A DNA stretch of 64,000 nucleotides, taken from positions 2,852,001 through 2,916,000 of the forward strand of contig NZ_CP091138.1 of the NCBI RefSeq assembly GCF_021582875.1. Reading direction: 5' to 3'. The notes beneath the pieces were generated by a model. It did no database searches and was not told where the DNA came from. It saw only the letters and a list, made by a program, of their open reading frames with translations. The DNA is from Microbacterium sp. KUDC0406. Its GTDB lineage: Bacteria > Actinomycetota > Actinomycetes > Actinomycetales > Microbacteriaceae. This document shows, piece by piece, positions 20,642 through 30,069 of this stretch. Within the stretch, counting starts at the first letter, position 1. Every line of letters starts with the position of its first letter. A program made the position numbers and the translations under genes.

Positions 20642-22258
20642 TCAGCGCCCGGGCAGGAACCGCTTCACGATGCCGCCGGCGACCTGCAGCTCCGGTGCGC
20701 GCAGCAGAGCCAGTCCGGCGACGTACACGATCACGACCACGACGGCGATGATGCCCGACCCGATGACGCCCAGGATCTTGTCGGCTGTGGTCCATCCGCC
20801 GGCCCCGCCGAGCAGCAGGAACACTCCCCATCCGGCGGCGGCGGCGGGCACCGCCGCGAGGAGGAACCGGCCGAGCGCGGCCATCCAGCGTCCTGTTCCG
20901 AGCGTTCCCAGCCGACGGCGCAGCAGCACCGTGGCCACGATCGTCTGCGCGGTTCCGGCGAGCGACTGGCCCACCGCCACGGCTGCGGCCAGCAGGGTGA
21001 TCGGCAGCACGCCGGATGCCGACATCCACCAGGCGACGGTGGCAGTGAGTGCGATCAGCACGCACTGCAGCAGCGTGAAGAAGAACGGCGTCCTGGTGTC
21101 GCCGTACGCGTAGAAGGTGCGCTGCACGATGAAGAGCACCGCCAGCGGCAGCAGACCCACGAGATAGCAGACGAGCACGACGGCAGCATCCACCGCATCC
21201 GACGACGAGTTCGTGAACACGCGGGATGCCGGCACCGCGGCGGCCACGACGGCCGCCAGCGCTCCGGTCAGGAAGAACCCCAGAGTGCGGATGCTGCGCG
21301 AGATGTCGGCACGCACCTCTTCGTCGCGACCGGCATGCGCGTGCTCGGACAGCTGGGTGAAGTACGGGGTGCCGATCGAGTGCACGATGATCGAGTACGG
21401 CAGCATGAAGATCAGCCAGGCGTTGTTCATCACCGTCACGGCAGCGCCCTCGCCGGAGGCCTCGTTGGCCACCCAGTTCTGGTAGAAGCCGGCGGCCATG
21501 CTGGAGAGCGCCATGAGCAGCGTCCAGCTGGCGACGCGTCCGACGTTGCCCAGTCCGACCCCGCGCCAGCGGAAGTCGACTCTGAGGGCGAGCCCGGTCT
21601 TCCGCCAGAACAGCAGCAGGATGGCCGCCTGCACGGCGATGCCGGCCGTCGCCGTGCCGCCGAGCCAGGCCACCATGTCGGGCGTCCAGTCGGAGAGGTT
21701 CACCAGGTTCTCGCCGAAGACGGCGCCGACAGCTAAGAAGCCGGCGATCGACACGATGTTGTTGGCCACCGGTGCCCAGGTGAACGGCCCGAAGATGCGG
21801 CGCGCGTTGAGCGTCTCGCCGACGAGGGCGTACAGACCGTAGAACAGGATCTGCGGCAGGCACCAGTACGCGAACGCGGTCGCGAGCGCGAGCTGTTCGA
21901 CGTTGTCGGCGCGCACCTGCAGGGACACCAGCCAGGGTGCAGCGAGCATGGCGACGCCGGTCGCCCCCACCAGCACCACCGTGCCCAGCGTGAACAGCTT
22001 CGAGATGAAGGCGTTGCCGCCGTCGGACTGCGTGCTCGCCCGCACGATCTGCGGCACGATCACCGCGGTGAGCACACCCACCGAGATGAGGTTGAACACG
22101 CTGTTGGGCAGCTGGTTGGCGACGGCGAACGCGTCGGCCGCGGCGGACGCGTTCGATCCGATGACGCCGACGAGCACGATCGTGCGCACCAGCCCGGTGA
22201 CGCGCGAGATCAGCGTCCCGGCCCCGAGGATGGCGCTGGCGCGGCCGAGACTGCTCAC
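20642..22258 (-). CDS. murJ: Lipid II flippase MurJ (MviN)
   Basis: Polytopic MOP-superfamily protein that moves lipid II across the membrane for peptidoglycan synthesis. 538 residues, about 14 hydrophobic segments, with the family N-terminus ASAILGAGTLISRVTGLVRT and ANQLPNSVFNLIS. It starts with GTG and overlaps the stop of the upstream DUF6049 gene by four bases (GTGA). Unlike mycobacterial MurJ, no C-terminal pseudokinase extension is seen. Confidence 0.95.
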   Translation of the reverse strand: MSSLGRASAILGAGTLISRVTGLVRTIVLVGVIGSNASAAADAFAVANQLPNSVFNLISVGVLTAVIVPQIVRASTQSDGGNAFISKLFTLGTVVLVGATGVAMLAAPWLVSLQVRADNVEQLALATAFAYWCLPQILFYGLYALVGETLNARRIFGPFTWAPVANNIVSIAGFLAVGAVFGENLVNLSDWTPDMVAWLGGTATAGIAVQAAILLLFWRKTGLALRVDFRWRGVGLGNVGRVASWTLLMALSSMAAGFYQNWVANEASGEGAAVTVMNNAWLIFMLPYSIIVHSIGTPYFTQLSEHAHAGRDEEVRADISRSIRTLGFFLTGALAAVVAAAVPASRVFTNSSSDAVDAAVVLVCYLVGLLPLAVLFIVQRTFYAYGDTRTPFFFTLLQCVLIALTATVAWWMSASGVLPITLLAAAVAVGQSLAGTAQTIVATVLLRRRLGTLGTGRWMAALGRFLLAAVPAAAAGWGVFLLLGGAGGWTTADKILGVIGSGIIAVVVVIVYVAGLALLRAPELQVAGGIVKRFLPGR

Positions 22259-24376
22259 TCCGACTCCTTCTCGGATGCCGGTCCTGAGGCATCCGCGTCC
22301 GCGGCAGCCGCATCCGTGACATCCGTGTCATCCACGTCGTTCCGTGCGCGCCGGCGGCGCAGCACGGTGCGCAGGATGCCGATGCCGAGCAGCAGCGCGA
22401 TGACGCCGCCGAGCACGCCGAGGCCGATGCCCTCCCAGTCGGCCCGGACGGTGACCGTGGCGGATGCCGGGGAGCCGATCGGCACCCCGGTCGGACTGGT
22501 CAGCCCGAATCGCACCTCGACCTCACCGCTGCCGACGCGGGCCTCGACCGGAACCGTGACCCGCGTGTTGCTGGCGGCGTCCGCGGCGACCGTGGTCCGC
22601 TCCTGCACGCTGAGACGCGGATCGGAGGGCTGCGTGTAGAGGGTGACGTTCACCGGCCAGGGCAGCTCGTTGCGGACCCACACCGGAAGAGGTGCGGCCG
22701 AGGTGAACAGCTGCACCGGCCGGGGGTCCTGGATGCCCACGGAGTCGAGCGTGTCGACCGTGTCGGAGCGGTGCTCGCTGACCCGCTGGGGAAGGCCTTG
22801 TCGCTGATCCCGACGCCGATGACGCGCAGAAGCCGGTTGCGCTCCGGGGCGAGCAGCAGGAGCGGCTGCTCGAGAATGGACGAGAAGGCCCGCAGACGCG
22901 TCTCATCGTCGAGCATCGACTGGAGCGAGGTCGCACGCCCCCCATCGGGCTGCGCGGTGCTCTGGACCGTGACGGCGGCCGCACCCCGCAGGCCGGCGAG
23001 TCCTGACGGCGACGTGGCGACGGCACCGAGCGCCGTCCGCAGGTCGTCGGCGGTGCGCTTCTCGGACCTGTCCAGCCCGATCAGGAGGGGACGGCCGGGT
23101 GCGGCGGCCGCGGCGAAGAACAGGTGGCCGGCCGCGGCGGCGATCTGCCCGTCGCGGGCGGTGGGATCGGCCGCCACCACTGCGGCGGAGAGCCGCCGTG
23201 AGACATCGTCGTCGGTGACCAGCACAGCGTGTCCGCCGGTGGTCGCGCGGGCTCCCGATGCGCCCTTGAGCGCGCTGGCGGGCAGCACCGTGGTCACGTC
23301 GTCGCCGAGGTATCGGCTGAAAGTGGCGAGGTCGTCGCCGGTCACGTCGCTCCGCGGCCAGAGGATGCCCGGTGCCGCGCGACGCATATCGGTGAGAGTC
23401 GAGTTGTCGGGCAGAGTCGGTGCGGCCTGCGCCGATGTCGGCGTGGGGGTCGGCGTCGGCTCGGCCGTGGCGAAGTCCGCGGTCCGGATCAGGCCGGTCA
23501 GGTCAGCGGGTGCGAGCAGGGCGCTCAGATCGGCGTGCGCCTGCGTTGCGGCATCCGCATCGCCGAACTGCAGCGCGAACCGGTCGTTCGGCAGAGCCTC
23601 GAAGCGGGTGAGCCAGTCCGTTGCGCTCGCCGGCGCCGACGACCCGAGCACGCGGATCGCGGCCGGGATCGACGGATCGACCGCGAGGATCGCGCCCGTG
23701 CCGGCCACTCCGTCGAGTTGAGCGGTGAGGGCGCCCTCGGGTGCGGTGAGGTCGGCGAGCTCGTCCGCGGTGAGCAGGCTGCCGTTCTTCGGCGTGGCCG
23801 TGATCGGCACGAGTACGCTCACATCGGCGGGCTTCGCCGTCTGGATGACGACGACCGACCCGGAGGACAGGTCCCACGCGGTCGGATCATCGCCGGAGCC
23901 GGTCGTGCCGCTGAACGTCGCTCGCAGCGGATACACTCCCGGCGCGAGCCCGGTGAGCATCGTCGCCGGCACCAGGACGCTCGTGACGTCGGTCTCGCCC
24001 GCGGGCACCGGATCGGCGGGCTGGCTGGCGATCGTCTCGAACAGTCCCGTCGCCGTACCGTCGTCGAGCCATGAGTCCAGCGTCGTGCCGTCGGTCAGGG
24101 CCGTGCGGTCGATGGCGAGCGTCAGCATGCCGTCGGCGAGGGTGTCGTCGGTGTCGTTGTGCACCGCCACATCGGCGGTGAGTGGCGCCTCGGGAAGGAT
24201 CGCGCCGGACGGAGCGACCTCCAGCGTGACGGTCGGTTCGGGCTCGTCCGCCGCCGCCGACGCGGGGGCCGCGGCAGGGAAGGTCAGCAGGGATGCGACG
24301 ATCGCGACCGCACCGAGTCGCCCGATCAGCCGCCGTGCGCGCGCGCGGAGGCCGGGAGTGGGGAGGTCGCGGTCAT
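22255..24376 (-). CDS. DUF6049 family membrane-anchored protein (two frameshifts in assembly)
   Basis: Large secreted-type protein found next to murJ in actinobacteria; probably envelope-related, exact role unknown. It has an N-terminal signal segment (GRLGAVAIVASLLTFPAAAPASA), an Ala/Asp-rich extracellular part, and a C-terminal transmembrane helix (GLGVLGGVIALLLGIGIL) with a basic then acidic tail. Two one-base losses in C runs break the frame: at 24360-24363 (restoring MTATSPTPGLRARARR from the ATG at 24376) and at 22788-22791 (restoring KAFPQRVSEHRSDTVDTLDS). The repaired length is 707 residues. The stop overlaps murJ. Confidence 0.85.
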
Positions 24377-24465
24377 AGGATCTTTCTCGAACGCCGCCGG
24401 GCGCCCGTGAGTGTGCTGCCCCGATTCTAGGGCGGCCCGATTCGGGAACACTGAAGGCGCGTAGA

Positions 24466-25986
24466 GTGACGGCCGTGCATCTCGCTCCTCGCCCCGATCC
24501 GCAGCTCGCCCGCGCGCTCGCCGCCGACCTGGATGCGGCCGACTTCCGCTCCGACCCGCTGCGGCTGCTGTGGGGCTCCGAGGCCGATGACGCACTCGCC
24601 CGCGGACTGCGTGAGCCGATCCTGCGTGCGCTCGGCGACACGGATACGCCGCTGGCGACGCTCGGCCGCCTGTTCGTGCTCGGGATGCCGCAGCCGGCGG
24701 TCGCCGTGGAGCGGGCGCTGCCGCGGCTGGGCCTCTCAGGGCTGGCCTCACTCGTGCTGGCGGTCGTCGACTTCGACGAGGTTCGCCCGAAGGCGCTGCT
24801 GCGACCGCAGCCCTTCGTCGACACCGATGGAGTGGGTGAATGGTGGATCGCGAGCGACCTCGACGAGGTGGCGCTCGGCTCCGCGCTGCCGGCCGATCAC
24901 GTGCTGGGGGTGGGTGGCGCGTCGCGAACTCTCGCCGAGCTCGTCATCCCGGCACAGGTCGAGCGGGCCCTCGATCTCGGCACCGGATGCGGCATCCAGG
25001 CGCTGCTCGTCGCGCGGCACGCCGGACGAGTGATCGCGACCGACATATCCGAGCGTGCACTCGCGTTCGGCGAGTTGAACGCGCTGCTGAACGGCGTCGC
25101 GAACATCGAGTTCCGGCTGGGCAGCATGTTCGAGCCGGTCGAGGGGGAGGCGTTCGACCTCATCGTGTCGAACCCGCCCTTCGTGATCACTCCGCGCGCG
25201 CAGGGCGTCCCGGAGTACGAGTACCGCGACGGCGGCCTCGTCGGCGACGCCCTCGTCGAGCGATTCCTGCGCACCGCACCCGCTCACCTCGCGCCCGGCG
25301 GCATCGCGCAGCTGCTCGGCAACTGGGAGTCCCGTGACCTCAGCGGGCTGGAGCGCGTGGATTCCTGGGTGCCGGACGACCTGGACGCCTGGGTCATCGA
25401 GCGCGAGTCGCTCTCGCCGCTCGCGTACGCCGAGCTCTGGATCCGCGACGGGGGAACCCTGCCGAGGGACGGCGGGTTCACCCCGCTGCTGTCCGCGTGG
25501 CTGGACGACTTCGCAGAGCGCGGGGTGACGGCGATCGGCTTCGGATACGTGCTGCTGCGGCGACCCGACTCGGTCCCTGAGCGTGTCGAAGGGCCGCTGC
25601 GCCGCTTCGAGAGCCTGTCCCAGCCGCTCGCCAACACCGGACGGGCGCTCGAGGCGGGCCTCGCGGCGCACGACCTGCTGCAGGAAGGGACGCCCGACCG
25701 GCTGGTCGTCGCATCGGACGTCACCGAGGCTCGGCACCTCATGCCCGGCGACGACGATCCGACCGTGATCGAGCTGCACCAGGGCGGCGGCTTCGGCCGA
25801 GTGGTGTCGGTGGATCCCGCGCTCGCCGGATTCGTCGGCGCCTGCGACGGCGAGCTCACGGTCGGGCAGATCGTCGCCGCGCTCGCGGACCTGTTCGACG
25901 TGCCGCTCGCCGATCTCTGGGCCGATCTCGAGCCCCGCATCCGTCGCCTGGTGCGCGACGGCTTCCTGCTGCCTTCCGGGGAGTAA
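24466..25986 (+). CDS. SAM-dependent methyltransferase (HemK-like core)
   Basis: 506 residues. The middle holds a class I methyltransferase: ALDLGTGCGIQALLVARHA (motif I) near residue 168 and IVSNPPFVITP, the NPPY/F motif of N-methyltransferases such as HemK/PrmC and RlmA-type enzymes. The N-terminal part (about 1-130) and C-terminal part (about 400-506) are DUF7059/DUF7782-like flanks typical of an actinobacterial group. The substrate is unknown. The GTG start has an alternative GTG three codons on. A family B repeat is read in frame as SVPERVEGPL. Divergent from the DUF6049 gene. Confidence 0.85.
   Translation: MTAVHLAPRPDPQLARALAADLDAADFRSDPLRLLWGSEADDALARGLREPILRALGDTDTPLATLGRLFVLGMPQPAVAVERALPRLGLSGLASLVLAVVDFDEVRPKALLRPQPFVDTDGVGEWWIASDLDEVALGSALPADHVLGVGGASRTLAELVIPAQVERALDLGTGCGIQALLVARHAGRVIATDISERALAFGELNALLNGVANIEFRLGSMFEPVEGEAFDLIVSNPPFVITPRAQGVPEYEYRDGGLVGDALVERFLRTAPAHLAPGGIAQLLGNWESRDLSGLERVDSWVPDDLDAWVIERESLSPLAYAELWIRDGGTLPRDGGFTPLLSAWLDDFAERGVTAIGFGYVLLRRPDSVPERVEGPLRRFESLSQPLANTGRALEAGLAAHDLLQEGTPDRLVVASDVTEARHLMPGDDDPTVIELHQGGGFGRVVSVDPALAGFVGACDGELTVGQIVAALADLFDVPLADLWADLEPRIRRLVRDGFLLPSGE
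25572..25593. repeat. Family B repeat inside the methyltransferase gene
   Basis: GGTCCCTGAGCGTGTCGAAG GG, translated as VPERVEG in the sense direction, between the methyltransferase core and the C-terminal domain. Confidence 0.6.
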
Positions 25987-26003
25987 CCAGAGAACCTCCC
26001 GCG

Positions 26004-26067
26004 AAACGGCACGCCCGCGCCGAAACGTGGTGCTAATACCGCAGTCTCGGCGCGGGCTTGCTGTTTC
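26004..26067. terminator. Long stem-loop after the methyltransferase
   Basis: GAAACGGCACGCCCGCGCCG pairs with CGGCGCGGGCTTGCTGTTTC (only two mismatches) around a 20-odd-base loop. It lies about 20 bases past the stop, in the 123-base gap before the next gene. It is probably a transcription terminator or a mobile hairpin; no U tract follows. Confidence 0.6.
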
Positions 26068-26109
26068 GAGCGGGGAATAGCCCGCGGCATCCATGCGTTC
26101 GCATGCATC

Positions 26110-27174
26110 GTGAAGGCTTTCGGATTCCTCTCCTTCGGGCATTACGGCGATGTGCCCGGTTCGACGACGCGCACCGCGGGCGACATGCTCCGCCAGACCA
26201 TCGAGCTCGCCGAGGGCGCCGACGAGATCGGCGTGAACGGCGCGTACGTGCGCGTGCACCACTGGGCGCGGCAGGCCGCCTCGCCCATGCCGCTGCTCAC
26301 CGCGATGGCGGACCGCACCAAGCGCATCGAGGTGGGCACCGGCGTCATCGACATGCGCTACGAGAATCCGTTCCAGTTCGCGGAGGAGGCCGCGGCGCTC
26401 GACTTCATCGCCGACGGGCGGATCGCCCTCGGCGTGAGCCGCGGGTCACCCGAGACCGCGCTGCGCGGTTACGAGACCTTCGGCTACCACGACGGCGAGG
26501 ATGCCGAGCGTGGCAGCGTCATGGCGCGGGAGAAGTTCGAGCTGTTCCTGCGTGCGATCGACGGTGAGCGCATCGCCCCCGGCGACCCGCGGATGGTCGG
26601 ACCGGGCCAGTACCTGCACGTCGAGCCGCACTCGCCGACCCTGCGCGACCACATCTGGTGGGGCTCGGGCTCCCGGGCGACGGCGGAGAGCACCGGGCGC
26701 ATGGGCCTGAACATGATGAGCTCGACGCTCGTGACCGAGGCGACCGGTCAGCCCTTCCACGAGCTGCAGCGCGAGCAGATCGACATCTTCCGCGCCGCCT
26801 ACCGGGAAGCAGGGCACACCGGCAGCCCCCGCGTCTCGGTGAGCCGCAGCGTGTTCCCGCTCATCAACGACATGGACCGCGCGTACTTCGGCCTGCGCTC
26901 CGAGGAGAGCGACGACCAGATCGGAATCATCGATGGGCTGCGCTCGACGTTCGGCAAGACCTATGCCGCCGAGCCCGATGCGCTGATCGAGCAGCTGAAG
27001 CGCGACGAGGCCGTCATGGCCGCGGATACGCTCATGCTGACGATCCCGAACCAGCTCGGACCCGCGTACAACCTGCACGTGCTGCAGGCGTTCGCCGAGC
27101 ACGTGGCCCCGGCGCTCGGCTGGAAGCCGAACACCGAGGGCCCCGTGCAGGGCGACGCCGTCGCCGGCAGCTGA
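26110..27174 (+). CDS. LLM-class flavin-dependent oxidoreductase
   Basis: 354-residue luciferase-like monooxygenase: N-terminal MKAFGFLSFGHYGD, the barrel segment KRIEVGTGVIDMRYENPFQF and the signature ADGRIALGVSRGSPETALRGYETFGY. Such enzymes use reduced FMN (or F420) on varied substrates; the substrate here cannot be told. The start is GTG without a clear ribosome site. It stands alone between a hairpin and a family A cluster. Confidence 0.88.
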   Translation: MKAFGFLSFGHYGDVPGSTTRTAGDMLRQTIELAEGADEIGVNGAYVRVHHWARQAASPMPLLTAMADRTKRIEVGTGVIDMRYENPFQFAEEAAALDFIADGRIALGVSRGSPETALRGYETFGYHDGEDAERGSVMAREKFELFLRAIDGERIAPGDPRMVGPGQYLHVEPHSPTLRDHIWWGSGSRATAESTGRMGLNMMSSTLVTEATGQPFHELQREQIDIFRAAYREAGHTGSPRVSVSRSVFPLINDMDRAYFGLRSEESDDQIGIIDGLRSTFGKTYAAEPDALIEQLKRDEAVMAADTLMLTIPNQLGPAYNLHVLQAFAEHVAPALGWKPNTEGPVQGDAVAGS

Positions 27175-27177
27175 GAG

Positions 27178-27347
27178 CGTTTCGTCTCGCTTCGCTCGCT
27201 CAACGACCGGAAGGTGGTCTCCCGGGTCGTTGAGCGAGGAGCGCAGCGACGAGCGCCGTGCTGAGCGAGCGCAGCGAGTCGAAGTGACGAAACGGCCTCA
27301 GCCGAACCGAAGACGTTTCGTCTCGCTTCGCTCGCTCAACGACCGGA
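27178..27347. repeat. Family A cluster (three copies)
   Basis: A reverse copy (27178-27210, CGTTTCGTCTCGCTTCGCTC...), a longer forward variant (27225-27299, GTCGTTGAGCGAGGAGCGC... ending GACGAAACG) and another reverse copy (27313-27343). The last supplies the final codons and stop (GR, TGA) of the phosphatase gene on the minus strand. Confidence 0.7.
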
Positions 27348-29906
27348 AGGAGTGGCGCCCTTACGGCGTCGCAGCGCGACCAGGCCGAGGCCGAGCGCGA
27401 GCAGCACGGCGGCCGTGATCACATGCGGCATGCTGTCGGCGCCGGTCGTCGCCAGGGCGGATGCACCGGACCCGGAAGCATCCGGCTCATCCGACCCGTC
27501 GCCCGGAGCGGCGGGCGAACCGGCATCCGGATCGGTGCCGGGGCCGGGGGTCTCGGCGGCGGCGACCGTGATCGCCGCCGTCACCTCGGATCCGTCGGCG
27601 CGGATCGCGGCGAGCGTGTGCTCGCCGGCGGGGGTGGATGCCGGGATCGTGACGGAGGCCGTCACCGAGCCCTGCGCGTCGGCCGCGGCCGTGCCCACAC
27701 GCACCGGCTCGGAGCGCAGCTCGAAGTCGAGCTCCTCTCCAGCAGTGAACCCGGTGCCCTCGATCTGCACCGTGCCTCCGGCACGCACCTCGGCCGCGTT
27801 CAGCGAGATCGCCGCAGGCTCCTTCTGCGCCGGCGGCGTCATGCCCGCTTCAGTGACCCACTTCTCGCCGTCGTCGTACTTGGTGACGGTGAACTCGTCG
27901 TACACGTCGCCGACGTTCTTGTCGGTGGTCGCGCCGGCGACCTTCTCGGCCAGGTACGAGCGGTAGACCAGCTGGTCCTTCGAGACGTCGATCACCTGGT
28001 AGGTGGTGACGTTCTGGCCGCGCAGCACCTGGGTGGCGCCGTTCAGGGTCCACACGTTCTTCTCGGCGGACTCGAGGTCGTAGTGCTTGGCGCCAGAGTT
28101 CGACACCATGTACACCGGGCCGGTGGTCAGGCCCGGTGTGTCCGTGGCATCCGTGTTCTTGAAGCCGCGGGCGTAGGTGTGGTCGTGGCCCATCATCACC
28201 AGGTCGATGTCGTGCTTCTGGAACACCGGCACCCACTCGTCACGCAGCACCGGCTCGTCGCGACCGGCCGAGGTCGAGTACACCGGCTGGTGGAAGGTGA
28301 CGACGTTCCACTTCGACGGGCTGTCGCCCAGGATGTGGTCGAGCCAGGCCGCCTGGAAGCGGGTCCACAGCCGGGCGACGTCCTTCTGCGGGCACTCCGC
28401 GGCCGTGCACGCCGGCAGGTTGCCCGGGGTGAGGAAGGTCGTGTCGCGCGTCGCGTTCAGGGTGATGAAGCGCACGCCCTGATAGTCGGTGTAGTACGCG
28501 GTCTCCTTCGCGAACTCGCTCCAGTGCTCGAAGTAGGCGCGGTATTGGCGCGCCACGTCGGTGTCGCCCTGCGCGAGGTTCGCCAGCTCGCCGACGGTGC
28601 CGGTGGCCGGGTTGTTGTGCGGGTACTCGAGGTTCGCCTTCCAGGCGGTGAGCATCTTGTCGCCGGAGTACTCGTGGTTGCCCGGTGCGGCCATCACGTT
28701 GGTGGTCGTCGCGGCATCCTTCATGCCCGTGAACCAGTTGATCCACTCCGTCTCATTCGACGACGTGTTGATCAGGTCACCGGCGTGCACCGAGCCGATC
28801 GAGCGCGGCGCGTTCGCCTCGGCCTGCTTCACGACCGAGGGCCAGGTGCTGTCCAGGCCGATCTGCGCGTCGCCGTAGTACACGAACTGGAAGTCGGTCG
28901 CCTTCGGGTCGGCCGTACGGAACTCGTGCCACGGGCTCCAGCCGTTCTCCACGCCGACCCGGTACCGGTAGGCGGTGGCGGGGGAGAGGCCGTCGACGGT
29001 GGCCGAGAAGTGCTGCAGCGGGTTGCCGTTCACGACACCTGCGGAGTACCCGTCGACGGTGCGCACGTCTCCGCCGGACACCGGGGCGATCTGCACCTGT
29101 CCGGTGGTCTGCGACGGGTCGCCGGCCTGCCACGAGAACGACTGCGAGGTCTCGGGCGTCTCGGTCGGCGTGAGGATGACCCGCGACGGCGGCGCCGCGA
29201 CCGGAGCGGTGCCGGCAGGGATCAGCGCGAGCTCGGCCATGTCGAAGTAGATGTCCGAGCTCGACGCGCGGTCCTGGTACAGCGCGACCGCGACGGTGTT
29301 CTCGCCGTCGCGCAGCACGTCGCCCTTCGCGGTGAAGGTGCTGGTGAGCGGATCGCCGTTGCTGTCACCGGCGTACTCGAGGTTGGTGGTCTCGGTGATG
29401 CGCCCGTCGACGTAGGACGCGACCTTCGTGCCGTTCACCCAGACCACGAGGGCGTCGTCGTAGGTCACCGACCCCTTCAGCGACGCGACCTGCTCGGCCA
29501 CACCGGCATCCAGCGAGAACTCCGAGCGGAAGAAGTACGTCGGCACGGTGGTCTTCGTGTCGCCGATGTAATGGGTGAGCAGCGTGCGCGGCTGATGCGG
29601 TCCGACCTTGCCGAGGGCACCGTTCTTCGCGCCGAAGGAGCCCTGCGCGCTCTTCCAGGTGCTGTCGTCGTAGTCGGCCGTGGTCCAGACGCGCAGGTTC
29701 GCGTCGCCCCGTGCCGGGTCGGTGTTGTCGTCGAGGTAGCGCCAGCTGCTGTCGGTGGTGATCAGCGGCGCGGTCGGCACCTCGGGTGCGGACGCAGCGG
29801 ATGCTGCCGAGGCGGCCACCGGTGCGACGAGCAGGCTGCCGAGAACGGTGACGAGCGCAGCGGCGGCAACGGATCTGCGGCGCCGCGCGACGGGTCGGAT
29901 GTGCAT
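27336..29906 (-). CDS. Secreted, wall-anchored purple-acid-phosphatase-like metallophosphoesterase
   Basis: 856 residues. A signal peptide (MHIRPVARRRRSVAAAALVT...) is followed by a lectin-like domain, a fibronectin-type purple acid phosphatase N domain (PPSRVILTPTETPETSQSFS), then the metal-binding core: YYGDAQIG, GDLINTSSNETEW, APGNHEYSG, VVTFHQPVY and MMGHDHTYARG carry the Asp/Asn/His ligands. The end has LATTG (817-821), a hydrophobic helix and RRRKG, a LAxTG anchor suited to class E sortase. The start at 29906 fits the signal peptide; the longer ORF is antisense noise. The stop codon comes from a family A repeat. Likely releases phosphate outside the cell. Confidence 0.9.
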   Translation of the reverse strand: MHIRPVARRRRSVAAAALVTVLGSLLVAPVAASAASAASAPEVPTAPLITTDSSWRYLDDNTDPARGDANLRVWTTADYDDSTWKSAQGSFGAKNGALGKVGPHQPRTLLTHYIGDTKTTVPTYFFRSEFSLDAGVAEQVASLKGSVTYDDALVVWVNGTKVASYVDGRITETTNLEYAGDSNGDPLTSTFTAKGDVLRDGENTVAVALYQDRASSSDIYFDMAELALIPAGTAPVAAPPSRVILTPTETPETSQSFSWQAGDPSQTTGQVQIAPVSGGDVRTVDGYSAGVVNGNPLQHFSATVDGLSPATAYRYRVGVENGWSPWHEFRTADPKATDFQFVYYGDAQIGLDSTWPSVVKQAEANAPRSIGSVHAGDLINTSSNETEWINWFTGMKDAATTTNVMAAPGNHEYSGDKMLTAWKANLEYPHNNPATGTVGELANLAQGDTDVARQYRAYFEHWSEFAKETAYYTDYQGVRFITLNATRDTTFLTPGNLPACTAAECPQKDVARLWTRFQAAWLDHILGDSPSKWNVVTFHQPVYSTSAGRDEPVLRDEWVPVFQKHDIDLVMMGHDHTYARGFKNTDATDTPGLTTGPVYMVSNSGAKHYDLESAEKNVWTLNGATQVLRGQNVTTYQVIDVSKDQLVYRSYLAEKVAGATTDKNVGDVYDEFTVTKYDDGEKWVTEAGMTPPAQKEPAAISLNAAEVRAGGTVQIEGTGFTAGEELDFELRSEPVRVGTAAADAQGSVTASVTIPASTPAGEHTLAAIRADGSEVTAAITVAAAETPGPGTDPDAGSPAAPGDGSDEPDASGSGASALATTGADSMPHVITAAVLLALGLGLVALRRRKGATPSGR

Positions 29907-30069
29907 GTCGATCCTTCGGTCGTAATGAGTGCGTGCCGGGGTGCACGCGCCCCTCCACCCAACTGATCCGTGATGGCCCGGAGGTGACCGGGAGAAGACT
30001 TCGGCGTGAACGCCTCGGCATCCGTCCTGCGGGGACGGGCGAGTCATCGGCCCCGGTACCCTGGAACCC

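Noticed and set aside
20418..22331. 637-residue ORF overlapping trxB and murJ in another frame
   Set aside because: Arg/His-rich out-of-frame reading of murJ, which has clear helices in its own frame.
27423..29966. 847-residue plus-strand ORF opposite the phosphatase
   Set aside because: Antisense shadow; the minus strand shows signal peptide, metal motifs and anchor.
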